Positions 46,109 through 55,603 of a stretch of DNA of 64,000 nt are shown piece after piece. The DNA comes from CBFHMJ01 sp965656875 (GTDB lineage: Bacteria > Pseudomonadota > Gammaproteobacteria > Enterobacterales > Alteromonadaceae), in assembly GCA_965656875.1 (NCBI GenBank), contig CBFHMJ010000054.1:62001-126000 (forward strand), given 5' to 3'. A program made the translations under genes and the position numbers. The notes below the pieces were generated by a model. The model worked only from the letters and a program-made list of their open reading frames with translations. It ran no database searches and had not been told where the DNA came from. How positions within the stretch are numbered: position 1 is the first letter of the stretch; each line of letters begins with the position of its first letter.

Positions 46109-47106
46109 TTTATTCCTGTCCTTAAACGCTGATCCTGCTTATTTCAACATTCACTGAATGGCCTGACAGATTTTACCAGGTCATTCAGCCATGAACGCAA
46201 TAATCCTGCATCACTACTGTTGTCACTGAATCTTCCTTTGAATAAGTTGATGCTGTTGAGACTTGATTCGCATTAACTCTTTTTTGCTCATCTTAATCGT
46301 TAAAGGATATGACGTTTCTCGTCACAAATTACCAGATACTACCGTTTACATATTAATTACATGCTAATCCGGTAAATTGTATATTGTTTCTGACTAATAC
46401 ACATATGCATGAAGGAAGTTCCATTCTTTATACCAGGTACTGGCGTGTTGTTATGCCTGTTTATCATAAAAATTTAAAACCCTAAACATAATATACATTT
46501 TTATTACAGTCTTCGATGGTGGTGATGTTCATCGAACTTAGAGTGTGTGTTTGATTGATTAAATATGTACATTCTCTCGTATATGATGTTAATTAATCTT
46601 TGTGTAATGATGCGTATGCGACAATTTGACGCACCAAAGATTAATTTTTATTCCGTATTTTTAGATATTTCTGCATTAGATACGGGAACACCCGTTGGTG
46701 AGCAAATATCGACCAGATAGACACATATGAGTTGATTCAAGTACATAGATATAGGTATATTTCCGGGACTTTGTCGCGTTTTAACACCAGTTCCCCGGAT
46801 TAATATGCACGATAAAGGGACATGTCGTTTGTCATAAAAGTGAGCAAGTTGATGCTGTTTGTTGATGCGTCGATTTAAATCAACACGCTCCGTTTAGATC
46901 AGTCCATTATTGAACTGGTTTAGTGGAGGAGATCCGGAATAGCTCAAATAAGATTTCGGAATTCTTCTTTACTGCTCTATTTTGTTTATTAAATAAACGA
47001 ATGGTTAATTGCCCGTAATTAATTAACCTGATTAATACACAAAGTTTTCACAAAATTTGGGGTTTTACGTCTTTCCTCCATTTCTATCACCCACAATGGA
47101 GGAAGT
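46109..47106. other. One-kilobase AT-rich intergenic region before the eCIS locus
   Basis: Almost 1 kb without an open frame of note. It is A+T rich, especially 46300-46700 and 46960-47060. The only clear structure is a hairpin at 46154-46188. A regulatory region of this size before the sigma-factor gene suggests that control of the injection-system locus is concentrated here, but I could not assign promoters or binding sites. Confidence 0.5.
46154..46188 (+). repeat. Hairpin downstream of LysE-type gene
   Basis: A 12-bp stem (46154-46165 with 46177-46188, one G-T pair) with an 11-nt loop, 45 bp after the exporter stop. No T-run follows; it may still act in transcript termination or stabilisation. 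Confidence 0.45.
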
Positions 47107-47682
47107 ATGCCCGTTTCCAGGCTACAACAACCCGGATCTGCCGAATCTTGTCTGTATAGCCATGCTTTTTGGAGCATGTGGTCTTTGTATCAAGAAAAAT
47201 TAACCCGCTGTTGTTATAAATGGCTGAGGAGTGACATAGATAAAATCGAAGACGCCATTTCACAAACTCGTGAAAAAGCGTTCAAATCATTTGTGGACAG
47301 CGAAGGTGATATTAGTAACCAGTTTGCCTGGTTATGTCGCATTGCCCACAACATCTGCATGGATGTACATCGAGCTAACGCCAGACAGCTTGATCTGATC
47401 AATCAGGTCAATGAACTTCCCAATCACTTTTTTTTTGCTGACAACGTTTCCAACCCCCTGGAATCAGAACTCATGAACAATAATCTCTATGAGCGTGTGC
47501 TTCAGGAGATTGATTACCTTCCCCCCGAACTCAGGCAAGTCGTCCAGTACAAATTTATGTATGAAATGGACTACTCGGAAATTGCCTCCACCATGAAACT
47601 CAGTCAGGAAAATGTCCGTAAACGTGTTCAACTGGCGCGAAAAAAACTGGTTGCACTTAAAGAAGAATTTTTACTGGCATAA
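47107..47682 (+). CDS. ECF-like sigma-70 family RNA polymerase sigma factor
   Basis: A 191-aa protein with a near-perfect ribosome site (GGAGGA) before ATG 47107. Region 2 lies at about residues 28-95 (QTREKAFKSFVDSEGD...FAWLCRIAHNICMDVHR) and region 4 at about 130-185 (YLPPELRQVVQYKFMYEMDYSEIASTMKLS, then VRKRVQLARKKL). This is the two-domain layout of ECF sigma factors. No anti-sigma gene is adjacent. It is the first gene of the injection-system locus and could direct polymerase to its promoters, or to its own. Confidence 0.85.
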   Translation: MPVSRLQQPGSAESCLYSHAFWSMWSLYQEKLTRCCYKWLRSDIDKIEDAISQTREKAFKSFVDSEGDISNQFAWLCRIAHNICMDVHRANARQLDLINQVNELPNHFFFADNVSNPLESELMNNNLYERVLQEIDYLPPELRQVVQYKFMYEMDYSEIASTMKLSQENVRKRVQLARKKLVALKEEFLLA

Positions 47683-47729
47683 CTGAACGAACAAGTCCGA
47701 ATAGCACATCGTTCAGGTAACCAGTTCAG

Positions 47730-47765
47730 CAGAGGTAATCAGAAAATGATGTCTGATTACCTCTG
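47730..47765 (+). repeat. Perfect 14-bp hairpin between sigma and antiterminator genes
   Basis: CAGAGGTAATCAGA (47730-47743) is perfectly complementary to TCTGATTACCTCTG (47752-47765), loop of 8 nt. No T-run follows, so this is not a standard terminator. It may be an RNA pause, processing or protein-binding element in the leader of the NusG-like gene. Confidence 0.6.
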
Positions 47766-47926
47766 GTGTTCTGAAAGTATGAGAGCCGAGGAAACTGTTT
47801 CTATAAGTGTTTCTTTTCTTTCGTTTCACACCTTTCAGGCACCACCGTCTTTACACCTGAATAGTTGATAACTGCCGCTTTTCATCACCTGTTGGGACTG
47901 ATGCGGCGAAGCGTGTGAGAGTATTT

Positions 47927-48460
47927 ATGAGTGACGTCCGACGTTGGCATGTGGTTTACACCTGGCCCAATGCAGAAGCGAAACTGGCAAAACAAATCGA
48001 ACAAAAACCAGGACACGGCAATGTCTTTTTGCCGGTTAAAGAAGAAATCCACCAATGGAGTGATCGTAAAAAGCGTATCAATGTTCCCCTGTTCAAATCT
48101 TACGTTTTTGTTCAGGTCAATGATGACGAATATCACAGAATCAAGAAGTTATCAGGATTCGCTCATTATATTCGATTCAGTAAACAAGCGGCCGCAGTGC
48201 CAGAATCTGATATCGAACGCATTCGACTCACGCTGGCGTCCGGTTATGAAGTAGAAACCACGCAAACATCATTGGTGGTAGGTGATCAGGTTGAGATTAA
48301 TGCGGGATGCCTGAAAGGGTATCAGGGAGTGTTGATGGCCCACGAAGACGATAAAAAAGTAGCGATTGAAGTGCAGGGCCTGGAGCAAAGTCTGTTGATC
48401 ACCGTTCCTGCCGATTTACTCACGCTTAAGTCGTCAACACCGGAGGCTTGTGCATCGTGA
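47927..48460 (+). CDS. NusG/RfaH-like transcription antiterminator
   Basis: A 177-aa specialised NusG paralogue. The N-terminal NGN domain (residues about 3-100) starts RRWHVVYTWPNAEAKLAKQIE and includes NVPLFKSYVFVQV. A C-terminal KOW segment is seen at VVGDQVEINAGCLKGYQGVLM. ATG 47927 is favoured over an in-frame GTG at 47915. Housekeeping NusG differs in its N-terminus; this is nearer to the RfaH/UpxY group, which load on RNA polymerase at specific leader signals and suppress termination in long operons. RfaH-like genes are associated with some Afp/PVC loci, which supports a role in transcribing the injection-system operon. Confidence 0.88.
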   Translation: MSDVRRWHVVYTWPNAEAKLAKQIEQKPGHGNVFLPVKEEIHQWSDRKKRINVPLFKSYVFVQVNDDEYHRIKKLSGFAHYIRFSKQAAAVPESDIERIRLTLASGYEVETTQTSLVVGDQVEINAGCLKGYQGVLMAHEDDKKVAIEVQGLEQSLLITVPADLLTLKSSTPEACAS

Positions 48461-48535
48461 TTCATCCGTTAACGACAGAACAGCTGTTCTCATCTTTCTC
48501 TTCAATCGTCACTGACTTATCCGGAGTAATCCATC

Positions 48536-50638
48536 GTGACTACTAACATACAAGATCCAGGTTTGAATCAGACGCCTGACAACGCCCATCATTCAACCCG
48601 AAATCCGGCAATGGACGTCAAAAACACCGTTCAGGCGATGACAAACGATACGGCGGTGTCACCGAGTCCAGCGTCATCTTTTTTTGAACTGGAACAACAA
48701 CTAACTCACCACTTTGTAGAGCTTGGTCATGATCTCAAAGAGGAAGGTGCTGTTGATGCCATGACCCGTTTTCACGCATCCCTCGATGCATTTATTGCTC
48801 ATTCACGTTTTCAGAAACTGGCAGACTGGTTTGAACTGGAGCCAATAGAATTACGCATGATTGCTCTGGTGTACATTCAACAGGTGGAACCAGACAGTGT
48901 TGCAGTTTTCCTTGGCACCAGCTGGTTTGAACAAGGGCCAACACTGAGTCTGGACAAGCTGTTACTGCTGGTTCATCACTATGATGATAAACATGTGCTG
49001 CTGGAAGCTGACGTATTCCGTTCGGTGTTGTTTCAATACGGTTTGATTCAACAAGCAGAAAATCGTCCGGGCTTTACCTTGCCCTGTTTTCTGGCGCATT
49101 TTCTGCTGGATTATCTGTCCAGTGACAATGCTTCACCATTAACAGACACCATTTTCTGCTTACACGCAAACTACGAACAGGACCCGGTTTATCAGGCTTG
49201 TTTCCAACAATCTGCACATATTCATCAAGCATCCGATCTCAGCAATCAGTGGATTCAGTTGTCAGATACCGATAAGCAGCATGCGTTATGGTTCACCGAG
49301 CAGCGCAGTTGTTTAGCACGCCAGCTGTTATACATCTCACAAGCGAAAGCTGAACATCACTACACCAACCGACAGTTACTGAACTGGTTAGCGCACTTGA
49401 TTCTAAGTGCTGAAGGTCAGCCAGTAGCAATCTGGTGGCCGGATTTTCCAACCCTGATTGAATGGGACTATGCGCCATTTATTCAGGCACTGAAGAATCA
49501 CCCCAATATTCAACTATTTTTTCTTGCACCGTCCAGCAACAACTGCCCTCAGTTGCTGTCGATGACTGATTTTCCGTTAGTGTCTCCAACGTTGGATCAG
49601 ATTGCACATGGTTGGCTCGCGCTGGCTCCACACGATGCGCAGACAAACGTACACCAGGCAAAATCACTGGCAGAGCGCTATCCGGTTGCGGTTCATCGAA
49701 TGGCAGATCTGGCAAGAGGTGTCACGGCACAAGGTAAATCCGGCGAGTCATTCTGGACTCAGTTGCAGCAAGCCTGTTTAGAGGAACAGAGCCGTCATTG
49801 TGACGAGTTGGCGCAATTGTCACACGCTCGCTATGTACTGAGTGACATGGTGTTGCCAGGTCATATTCGTGAACCATTGAACGAACTGGTGGCGCGCATT
49901 CAGTATCAGTCCGATCTGGCTCAGCGATTACCACGTTTTGATCGGGGGGTGAAAGCCTTGTTCTGGGGGAAACCCGGCACTGGTAAATCTATGGCTGCTG
50001 AAGCTATCGCCGGTGAACTGCAATTGCCGCTGTACAAAGTGAATCTGGCGAATATTGCCAGTAAATGGATTGGTGAAACAGAAAAGCATCTCGCCAAACT
50101 TTTTGATTCTGCACAGAAATATAACGCAGTACTCATGTTCGATGAAGCTGACGCGATTTTTGCCAAACGCAGTGAAGTGGAATCCAGCCACGACAAAAAC
50201 GCCAATATGGGCGTGAGTTACCTCTTGCAACGGATGGAACACTATGACGGTTTACTGCTGTTAAGTACTAACTTCAAATCCAACCTGGACGATGCCTTTT
50301 TACGTCGTTTTCAAAGCGTTATTGAATTCACTCAACCGGGAAAAACTGAGCGATTGTCGATCTGGCAGCGAGCGCTGGCAGATAACGGTGATGCAATGCT
50401 AATGCGTGACCTGAAAGGTCTGGCAGACCGCTTTGAAATCAGTGCCGCACAGATCCTGAATATTGCATCAGCCGCTCTGCTGTTGAGTCTGATGGACCAA
50501 CGTCCGGCTATTAGCAAATTAGATATTGCCAAAGCGCTTCAACGCGAATTATCCAAACAACATGCCGGGTTTATGGCCCAACAGGAAATGAATCAATGGC
50601 TTAAAGGAGATCATCATGGATCCAACCTTATTACTTAA
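48536..50638 (+). CDS. eCIS AAA+ ATPase (Afp15/Pvc15-like)
   Basis: A 700-aa protein starting at GTG 48536 with GGAGT eight bases upstream. The N-terminal 400 residues are helical and not recognised. The C-terminal AAA+ module has Walker A GKPGTGKS (residues 478-485), Walker B VLMFDEADAIF, and an arginine-finger region DAFLRRFQSVIEF. Length and layout match the ATPase of contractile injection systems of the Afp/PVC class, which is thought to help assemble the particle or load cargo. It overlaps the cap-protein gene by 23 bases. Confidence 0.88.
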   Translation: MTTNIQDPGLNQTPDNAHHSTRNPAMDVKNTVQAMTNDTAVSPSPASSFFELEQQLTHHFVELGHDLKEEGAVDAMTRFHASLDAFIAHSRFQKLADWFELEPIELRMIALVYIQQVEPDSVAVFLGTSWFEQGPTLSLDKLLLLVHHYDDKHVLLEADVFRSVLFQYGLIQQAENRPGFTLPCFLAHFLLDYLSSDNASPLTDTIFCLHANYEQDPVYQACFQQSAHIHQASDLSNQWIQLSDTDKQHALWFTEQRSCLARQLLYISQAKAEHHYTNRQLLNWLAHLILSAEGQPVAIWWPDFPTLIEWDYAPFIQALKNHPNIQLFFLAPSSNNCPQLLSMTDFPLVSPTLDQIAHGWLALAPHDAQTNVHQAKSLAERYPVAVHRMADLARGVTAQGKSGESFWTQLQQACLEEQSRHCDELAQLSHARYVLSDMVLPGHIREPLNELVARIQYQSDLAQRLPRFDRGVKALFWGKPGTGKSMAAEAIAGELQLPLYKVNLANIASKWIGETEKHLAKLFDSAQKYNAVLMFDEADAIFAKRSEVESSHDKNANMGVSYLLQRMEHYDGLLLLSTNFKSNLDDAFLRRFQSVIEFTQPGKTERLSIWQRALADNGDAMLMRDLKGLADRFEISAAQILNIASAALLLSLMDQRPAISKLDIAKALQRELSKQHAGFMAQQEMNQWLKGDHHGSNLIT

Positions 50639-51266
50639 CCTGCAACAGGCGCTGGATATGTTTCTGCGGGAGCGCATTATCCTGCTCAATGAGCAATCTC
50701 AGATCATCCCGCCAGGCGAGCAACAACAAGATCCGATTCAAATCAGTTTTGTGCCGCCAGGCAAAGACTTTGTTGAAAAAGTCCTGACAGACGTGCCTGC
50801 GATTAACTGTTATCTGGTCGGTATGGCGGAAGACTTACCGCGTCGTCAGAGTGAACCGCCGCGCACGCAAATCAACGACGCACAAACCGCTCGTGTTTAT
50901 ATCAAAGAACCGCGATTTGTTGATCTGACATACATGTTAACCGTGTGGAGCAAGGACGAAGAACGTAGCGCCGAGATTGAACACCTGATTCTCGGCTACT
51001 TACTGGCGGGGCTTGGTGGCTATGACTTTATTCCCGACGACGTGTTGGAAGAAAAAGGCATCGATCCGGAACCTTACGGCATTCGGGCGCAACTGTTTGG
51101 TAGCCCGCAAAGTGACAAGGTAAGTGGTCAGGTCTGGCAAGCCCTGGGTTCGACACCGAAACCAACATTGCTGTATTCACTGTCTGTGCCTGTACCTGTT
51201 CATGAACGCATTGAGGTACCTGTGGTTCAGGAAATCAACCGACTTCTCGAAAATACATCAACCTAA
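50616..51266 (+). CDS. eCIS terminal cap protein (DUF4255, Afp16/Pvc16-like)
   Basis: A 216-aa protein of the DUF4255 family. Its N-terminus (MDPTLLLNLQQALDMFLRER) and the central DLTYMLTVWSKDEERSAEIEHLILGYLLAGL segment are typical. In Afp and PVC particles this protein caps the tube and sheath at the end opposite the baseplate and fixes particle length. Its ATG lies within the ATPase gene, so the two are coupled, as in many eCIS loci. Confidence 0.88.
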   Translation: MDPTLLLNLQQALDMFLRERIILLNEQSQIIPPGEQQQDPIQISFVPPGKDFVEKVLTDVPAINCYLVGMAEDLPRRQSEPPRTQINDAQTARVYIKEPRFVDLTYMLTVWSKDEERSAEIEHLILGYLLAGLGGYDFIPDDVLEEKGIDPEPYGIRAQLFGSPQSDKVSGQVWQALGSTPKPTLLYSLSVPVPVHERIEVPVVQEINRLLENTST

Positions 51267-51283
51267 TTTCTGGCAGAGTAATC

Positions 51284-53413
51284 ATGAAAAATTCCCTAAT
51301 CAAATCTCAAATCAAAGAATACTTTCAGACTGGCGATATCCCAACAGAAGATGAGTTTGAAGAACTCATTGAAGCCGCAACGGATATAAATGCGACGCTT
51401 ACCCTTGCTGCGCACTTATTTGGTGATTCCGTTGATGTGGCTATTGCCGAATCTCTGCCTGATGTCAGTGGACAGCTTGATGCCTTTATTAATAACTACA
51501 ACCTGCAAGCAGGTCAGCGAGTTCTGTTAACGTCTCAGCCTGATACATCAGAAAATGGTATCTACCGTGTCGAAGCAGATAACACCATCACAAAACTATC
51601 TTATGTCTACGTTGATAACTTCCTGGTAAAAGCCGGTGATGCTGATGATATGAATGGTACGTTCTGGGAAGCTGAACTGGATGGCGATACTTCTCATACC
51701 ATCTGGACACAACAAAATGGCTTCGATTTACCAGAACATCTCGCTCCTTATCTTGAAAATAACCGCTTTCCAAAAACAATCGACTTAACCCGGAATCACA
51801 GCGGTTCAGAAGTAAAGGCCAACAAAGTTTCCGCAACCCAGGGCTCGTTTAGCAATGTATCGGTATCGGCAAAACTTCAGGCAAACAGGTTTGAAGGTGA
51901 TGGCCAGGATTTAACAAATCTCAACGCCTCTAATCTGGCGATGGGTATGGTGCCCAACGAGCGTTTACAGGAAAATGTTGACCTGACTGTGCCGTATAAC
52001 AACTCATCTGTTAAAGCCAAAAAATTCATCGGTAATGGTGGTGAATTAACCGGGCTGAATGCGTCGGCATTAACGGGTGGTACTGTGCCGTCGGGCCGCA
52101 TTCCGTTTGCGTCTACGGCCGACATTGCGGCTGCAAATCCGAATAAAGTCGTGAGTGCGCAACACATCAGCGGTTTAAACACCAAAGCGGAAGCCCTGAG
52201 TTTTCCGCAACGTATTGATGCCACGATTGTATGCGTGGAGTCATCAAGCAATATTAATCTGGCGAATCCACCGACGACTATCGACGGCGTCAAACTGCTT
52301 AAAGATCAGTTGGTGTTGCTAACGGCGCAAAATAACCTGACGGAGAACCGGATCTGGAAAGTTCACAAAACTGGTCAGGTGCCAAGTCTGGTTGAAGCCA
52401 CTGAGTTTCCACCAACAAGCTACACCGAAGGGCAAACCGTTGTTATTGATGGTGGGAAGGAACAGCAAGGTTCAGTCTATAAACTAAAAGCCATTTCGGG
52501 TGCATCGCCAGAACTGACGTGGGCCACGACTTCAGAAATCAGCCTGGCCGGAATTGGCCTGGTATCGGTCAATAATCGTCTGGATGCCGATCTGGCGCTC
52601 GACGCTGATGTAGACCAATCAACCGCTGAAAAGATCGTGGACGCGGCTGTTTTAAAAAGCCAGCTAACTAAATCAGAAGACCAGTTAACCACTGATTTAA
52701 CCGCACTGATCGATACAGAAAAAGACCGTATTGATGCCATTCTTGCCGCCAGCGATGCGGATAAAGACTCTTTTGCTGAAATCGTTGCGTTGATCAACGA
52801 AGTTGATACTGAAAATGACGATGCGTTTGCTGCTTATGTACTGGCGAACGACACGCGCGTTGGTGCTGCTGAACAACGTATTGCTGACGAAGTGACTACA
52901 CGGGGCAATGAAACCAGCAAACTCACTGAAGACTTAGCCAGTGAAGTAACCACGCGCACCCAGGAAAGTAATGCCCGTTACACCAAAACACAATCGGATA
53001 ACCGTTACGTACAGCAATCAGGCAGTGTACTGAATGGTGAGTTTAATATTGATGCCGCCACTTTTACCGGTGATATGAGTGTAACCGGTGCTATCACTGC
53101 AACGGCGGATGTCACCGCATTTTCCGATGAACGTCTGAAGCGCATGGTCCGCAAGATCGATGCGCCACTTGAAAAGCTTAGTCAGCTTGATGGTGTGACC
53201 TTCGAACGAGCCGATTTTAATGATGGCCGTCGTTACACGGGATTACTTGCACAACAGGTGCAACAAGTCATGCCAGAAGCGGTTCACGGTGAAACAGAGT
53301 TTCTGTCAGTAGCTTACGGCAACCTGGTTGGTCTACTGGTAGAAAGCGTTAAAGCCTTGAATGAGCAGGTAAGTGAACTACAGGCAAAACTTGCTGATAA
53401 GCAAGATAGCTAA
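51284..53413 (+). CDS. Tail-fibre-like protein with C-terminal S74 chaperone
   Basis: A 709-aa fibre candidate. The N-terminal module (residues 1-30: LIKSQIKEYFQTGDIPTEDE) recurs in the protein at 60301-60732. Two phage-fibre-type repeats follow (about 45-150, with GQRVLLTSQPDTSENGIYRV; and about 310-410, with DQLVLLTAQNNLTENRIW), then a coiled-coil region (470-580) and a short beta-helix-like piece. The C-terminus (from about Ser614 in AFSDERLK to TGLLAQQVQQVMPEAV) is a peptidase S74 intramolecular chaperone that trimerises the fibre and then cuts itself off before the Ser (family knowledge). It would recognise target cells. Its distance from the cap gene is 17 bp. Confidence 0.82.
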   Translation: MKNSLIKSQIKEYFQTGDIPTEDEFEELIEAATDINATLTLAAHLFGDSVDVAIAESLPDVSGQLDAFINNYNLQAGQRVLLTSQPDTSENGIYRVEADNTITKLSYVYVDNFLVKAGDADDMNGTFWEAELDGDTSHTIWTQQNGFDLPEHLAPYLENNRFPKTIDLTRNHSGSEVKANKVSATQGSFSNVSVSAKLQANRFEGDGQDLTNLNASNLAMGMVPNERLQENVDLTVPYNNSSVKAKKFIGNGGELTGLNASALTGGTVPSGRIPFASTADIAAANPNKVVSAQHISGLNTKAEALSFPQRIDATIVCVESSSNINLANPPTTIDGVKLLKDQLVLLTAQNNLTENRIWKVHKTGQVPSLVEATEFPPTSYTEGQTVVIDGGKEQQGSVYKLKAISGASPELTWATTSEISLAGIGLVSVNNRLDADLALDADVDQSTAEKIVDAAVLKSQLTKSEDQLTTDLTALIDTEKDRIDAILAASDADKDSFAEIVALINEVDTENDDAFAAYVLANDTRVGAAEQRIADEVTTRGNETSKLTEDLASEVTTRTQESNARYTKTQSDNRYVQQSGSVLNGEFNIDAATFTGDMSVTGAITATADVTAFSDERLKRMVRKIDAPLEKLSQLDGVTFERADFNDGRRYTGLLAQQVQQVMPEAVHGETEFLSVAYGNLVGLLVESVKALNEQVSELQAKLADKQDS

Positions 53414-53446
53414 TTTCACCATCAACTGCTTGTTCAGGAGGACCTC

Positions 53447-55462
53447 ATGACATTACAAACCAAAGGTCAAATTTCCCTGGTCGATATCGGCCAGGAATAT
53501 AAAGATGCACAGCCACACCTGTTGAGTGAATTCAGCGAACATGTTGAAAAAGCGCCTGGCGATACGATCGCAATTAGCGAGTTTTACGGTAAGTCAGCGA
53601 AAACCATTCTTTTGCAGGACAAAACATTTACTGTTTACACCACACGCACCACGGTCATTCCGTTTTCCAATATTCTGGAAGGCAGCTTTGACCAGTACAG
53701 TGACGGTAACGACCCGGTAAGACTTATCAATGTCTTTGAACCGGTGCGTGGTCAGGTATCGATCGACGGTGCGACAGTACTGTTCACATCAACAGGTGGC
53801 GTTGATCAACCAGCCAGTTTTAAATTTACGGTTGAAAACTCAATCGGTATTCGCAAAAACCATGTTGTGACGATGACGGTAGAAGCGATTCCGCCGATTA
53901 TTTGTAATCCGGATACCTATAACCTGCAACAAAGTGAGACGTTGCTTTTACCCGCGTCGGAATTAACCGCGAATGATGAAGACCAGTCGAGTTCAGGTCT
54001 GAATGTTATTGCTGTCACAAACATCGCGGGCGGAAATGTCACCATGAAAAATGGCAACATTACCTTCGTGTCTACCGGTTTGGCGGGCGAGCCTGCTGAA
54101 TTTGAATACCGGGTCAGAAACGGGCAGGGCACAGAACAGACGGGCCGTGTGTACATCAATGTGACGCCACTGCCGGAAGTCGAATCCTTTATCTATCGCA
54201 CAACCCCGGAAGTGACTGAAGCCCGTGCTGGTTACCGTCCACCCTCGGTTCAGGATATTTTTAATACCTGGGGCCGGTTCGATGGCAATAATTTCTATGC
54301 CAATAAATCTTCTGCAACAGGGAATGCCAACGCCTGGGAATTTAAGACTAACCCGGATCGGGTGGTTATGCCGTTAAACGTCTCGCCATCGAATGGTTTT
54401 GTTTCACTGGAGAAAGTAGATAACTACACGTTGGAAGTTACGCTTTCTTCAGATAGTAGCGATAACGACACAATAGGCCTGGTCGCCGCGTTTAAACGTG
54501 AGGGTAGTTTCAATGAAGTTCTCACGATAGTGCTAAATACCGGAGGAAACGATCCCAGAACAACAGGTTGTGGTATTTATCATGGATACTACGGCACAGG
54601 CGCGAACACTATGCGGCTATTAAAAGAATATAATATTGGCGTTGGTGGTGGTTGGAGCAATAAAAAAATCCGGGTAAAAGTCCAGCGTCAGGGCGATATC
54701 TTTACATTCTACGTCACTAATTGGAATGACACCGCAAACTATCAACCAGCCAGTAAAATGGTCATTGATATCAATGCTGACCCGGCGCTACACCGCTTTA
54801 AAGGAAAGCAATCCTACGGTTACATCACTAACTCTCAACCTAACTCAACTTACCTCGATGAAGTCTTTAAAGGCGGGCTCGATACCTCTCGACTTTATGA
54901 TGTCGAAAGCAACAGTAGCTGGGAATACCGCGACGGTGCCTGGGTGCAGTTAAGCGGAACCATACAAGACAATCTGGGTTACATTCGGAAAACGTTTAAC
55001 AGCACGACAAAAGAACGTTTCCTGATTAAACAATCGCAAATTCAGTACCTGGGTAAACTTCTGGGCGGCAGACAATTCGACAACGCAAAAATCCTTGATG
55101 AACGCCAATATGCATTGATCAAGGGCAATGTCTCGCAAAATGGCGCGGCCAGTGGACTTCGAGTGTTGGCTTTGTACGCACCGGATCAGGAAGAAAAAAA
55201 CGCCCTGAAAGACAAACCAGCCCTGACCACTAAAACAGCGCACCAGAACAACAGTCCGGCTAATCGCTTTAATCGGGTTGGCGAACGTAACTGGTTCGAT
55301 GATAACGGTATTGATTTAAGTGCCATTGACTATGTGGGCGGCACAGTTGTATTCGAAGGCCGTCTTGCCGGACGCATAACCGCGATTGGTAATGACGACG
55401 GAAATGGCGCATTTATCTTCTACGATGTTCAAAGTTTTGATCTGTTTGATCTGACTGTTTGA
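53447..55462 (+). CDS. Large structural/fibre protein with Ig-like domains
   Basis: A 671-aa protein with AGGAGG before its ATG. The N-terminal 50 residues (QTKGQISLVDIGQEY...ISEFYGKSAK) are of the short type that begins phage-tail adhesion proteins. Residues about 60-150 and 150-245 are two Ig/cadherin-like repeats (PVRGQVSIDGATVLFTSTGG, GGNVTMKNGNITFVSTGLAG). Residues about 260-480 look like a concanavalin/lectin-type jelly roll and the rest is unassigned. Such a protein would be a second surface adhesin. No clear homologue is recognised. Confidence 0.65.
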   Translation: MTLQTKGQISLVDIGQEYKDAQPHLLSEFSEHVEKAPGDTIAISEFYGKSAKTILLQDKTFTVYTTRTTVIPFSNILEGSFDQYSDGNDPVRLINVFEPVRGQVSIDGATVLFTSTGGVDQPASFKFTVENSIGIRKNHVVTMTVEAIPPIICNPDTYNLQQSETLLLPASELTANDEDQSSSGLNVIAVTNIAGGNVTMKNGNITFVSTGLAGEPAEFEYRVRNGQGTEQTGRVYINVTPLPEVESFIYRTTPEVTEARAGYRPPSVQDIFNTWGRFDGNNFYANKSSATGNANAWEFKTNPDRVVMPLNVSPSNGFVSLEKVDNYTLEVTLSSDSSDNDTIGLVAAFKREGSFNEVLTIVLNTGGNDPRTTGCGIYHGYYGTGANTMRLLKEYNIGVGGGWSNKKIRVKVQRQGDIFTFYVTNWNDTANYQPASKMVIDINADPALHRFKGKQSYGYITNSQPNSTYLDEVFKGGLDTSRLYDVESNSSWEYRDGAWVQLSGTIQDNLGYIRKTFNSTTKERFLIKQSQIQYLGKLLGGRQFDNAKILDERQYALIKGNVSQNGAASGLRVLALYAPDQEEKNALKDKPALTTKTAHQNNSPANRFNRVGERNWFDDNGIDLSAIDYVGGTVVFEGRLAGRITAIGNDDGNGAFIFYDVQSFDLFDLTV

Positions 55463-55487
55463 AATAAAAACGCCTGATTTTCACCAG

Positions 55488-55546
55488 TTTCTTTGTCCCA
55501 ACCCTTTTGCCTGAGTTATCCGCCCTGGATGCTCAGGTGTTTTTTT
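55488..55546 (+). terminator. Conserved leader motif and intrinsic terminator, copy 1
   Basis: A 24-nt motif (55488-55511) that differs by one base from the copy at 59242-59265 is joined to a terminator: CCTGAG (55510-55515) pairs with CTCAGG (55532-55537), followed by seven T (55540-55546). It stands after the adhesin gene and before the first cargo gene. The repetition suggests a functional leader rather than chance. Confidence 0.72.
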
Positions 55547-55603
55547 AGGGGGTGAAAATGGGGCAAAGGCCCTGGATGACTGACTTTTACGGAATTCGTT
55601 AGC

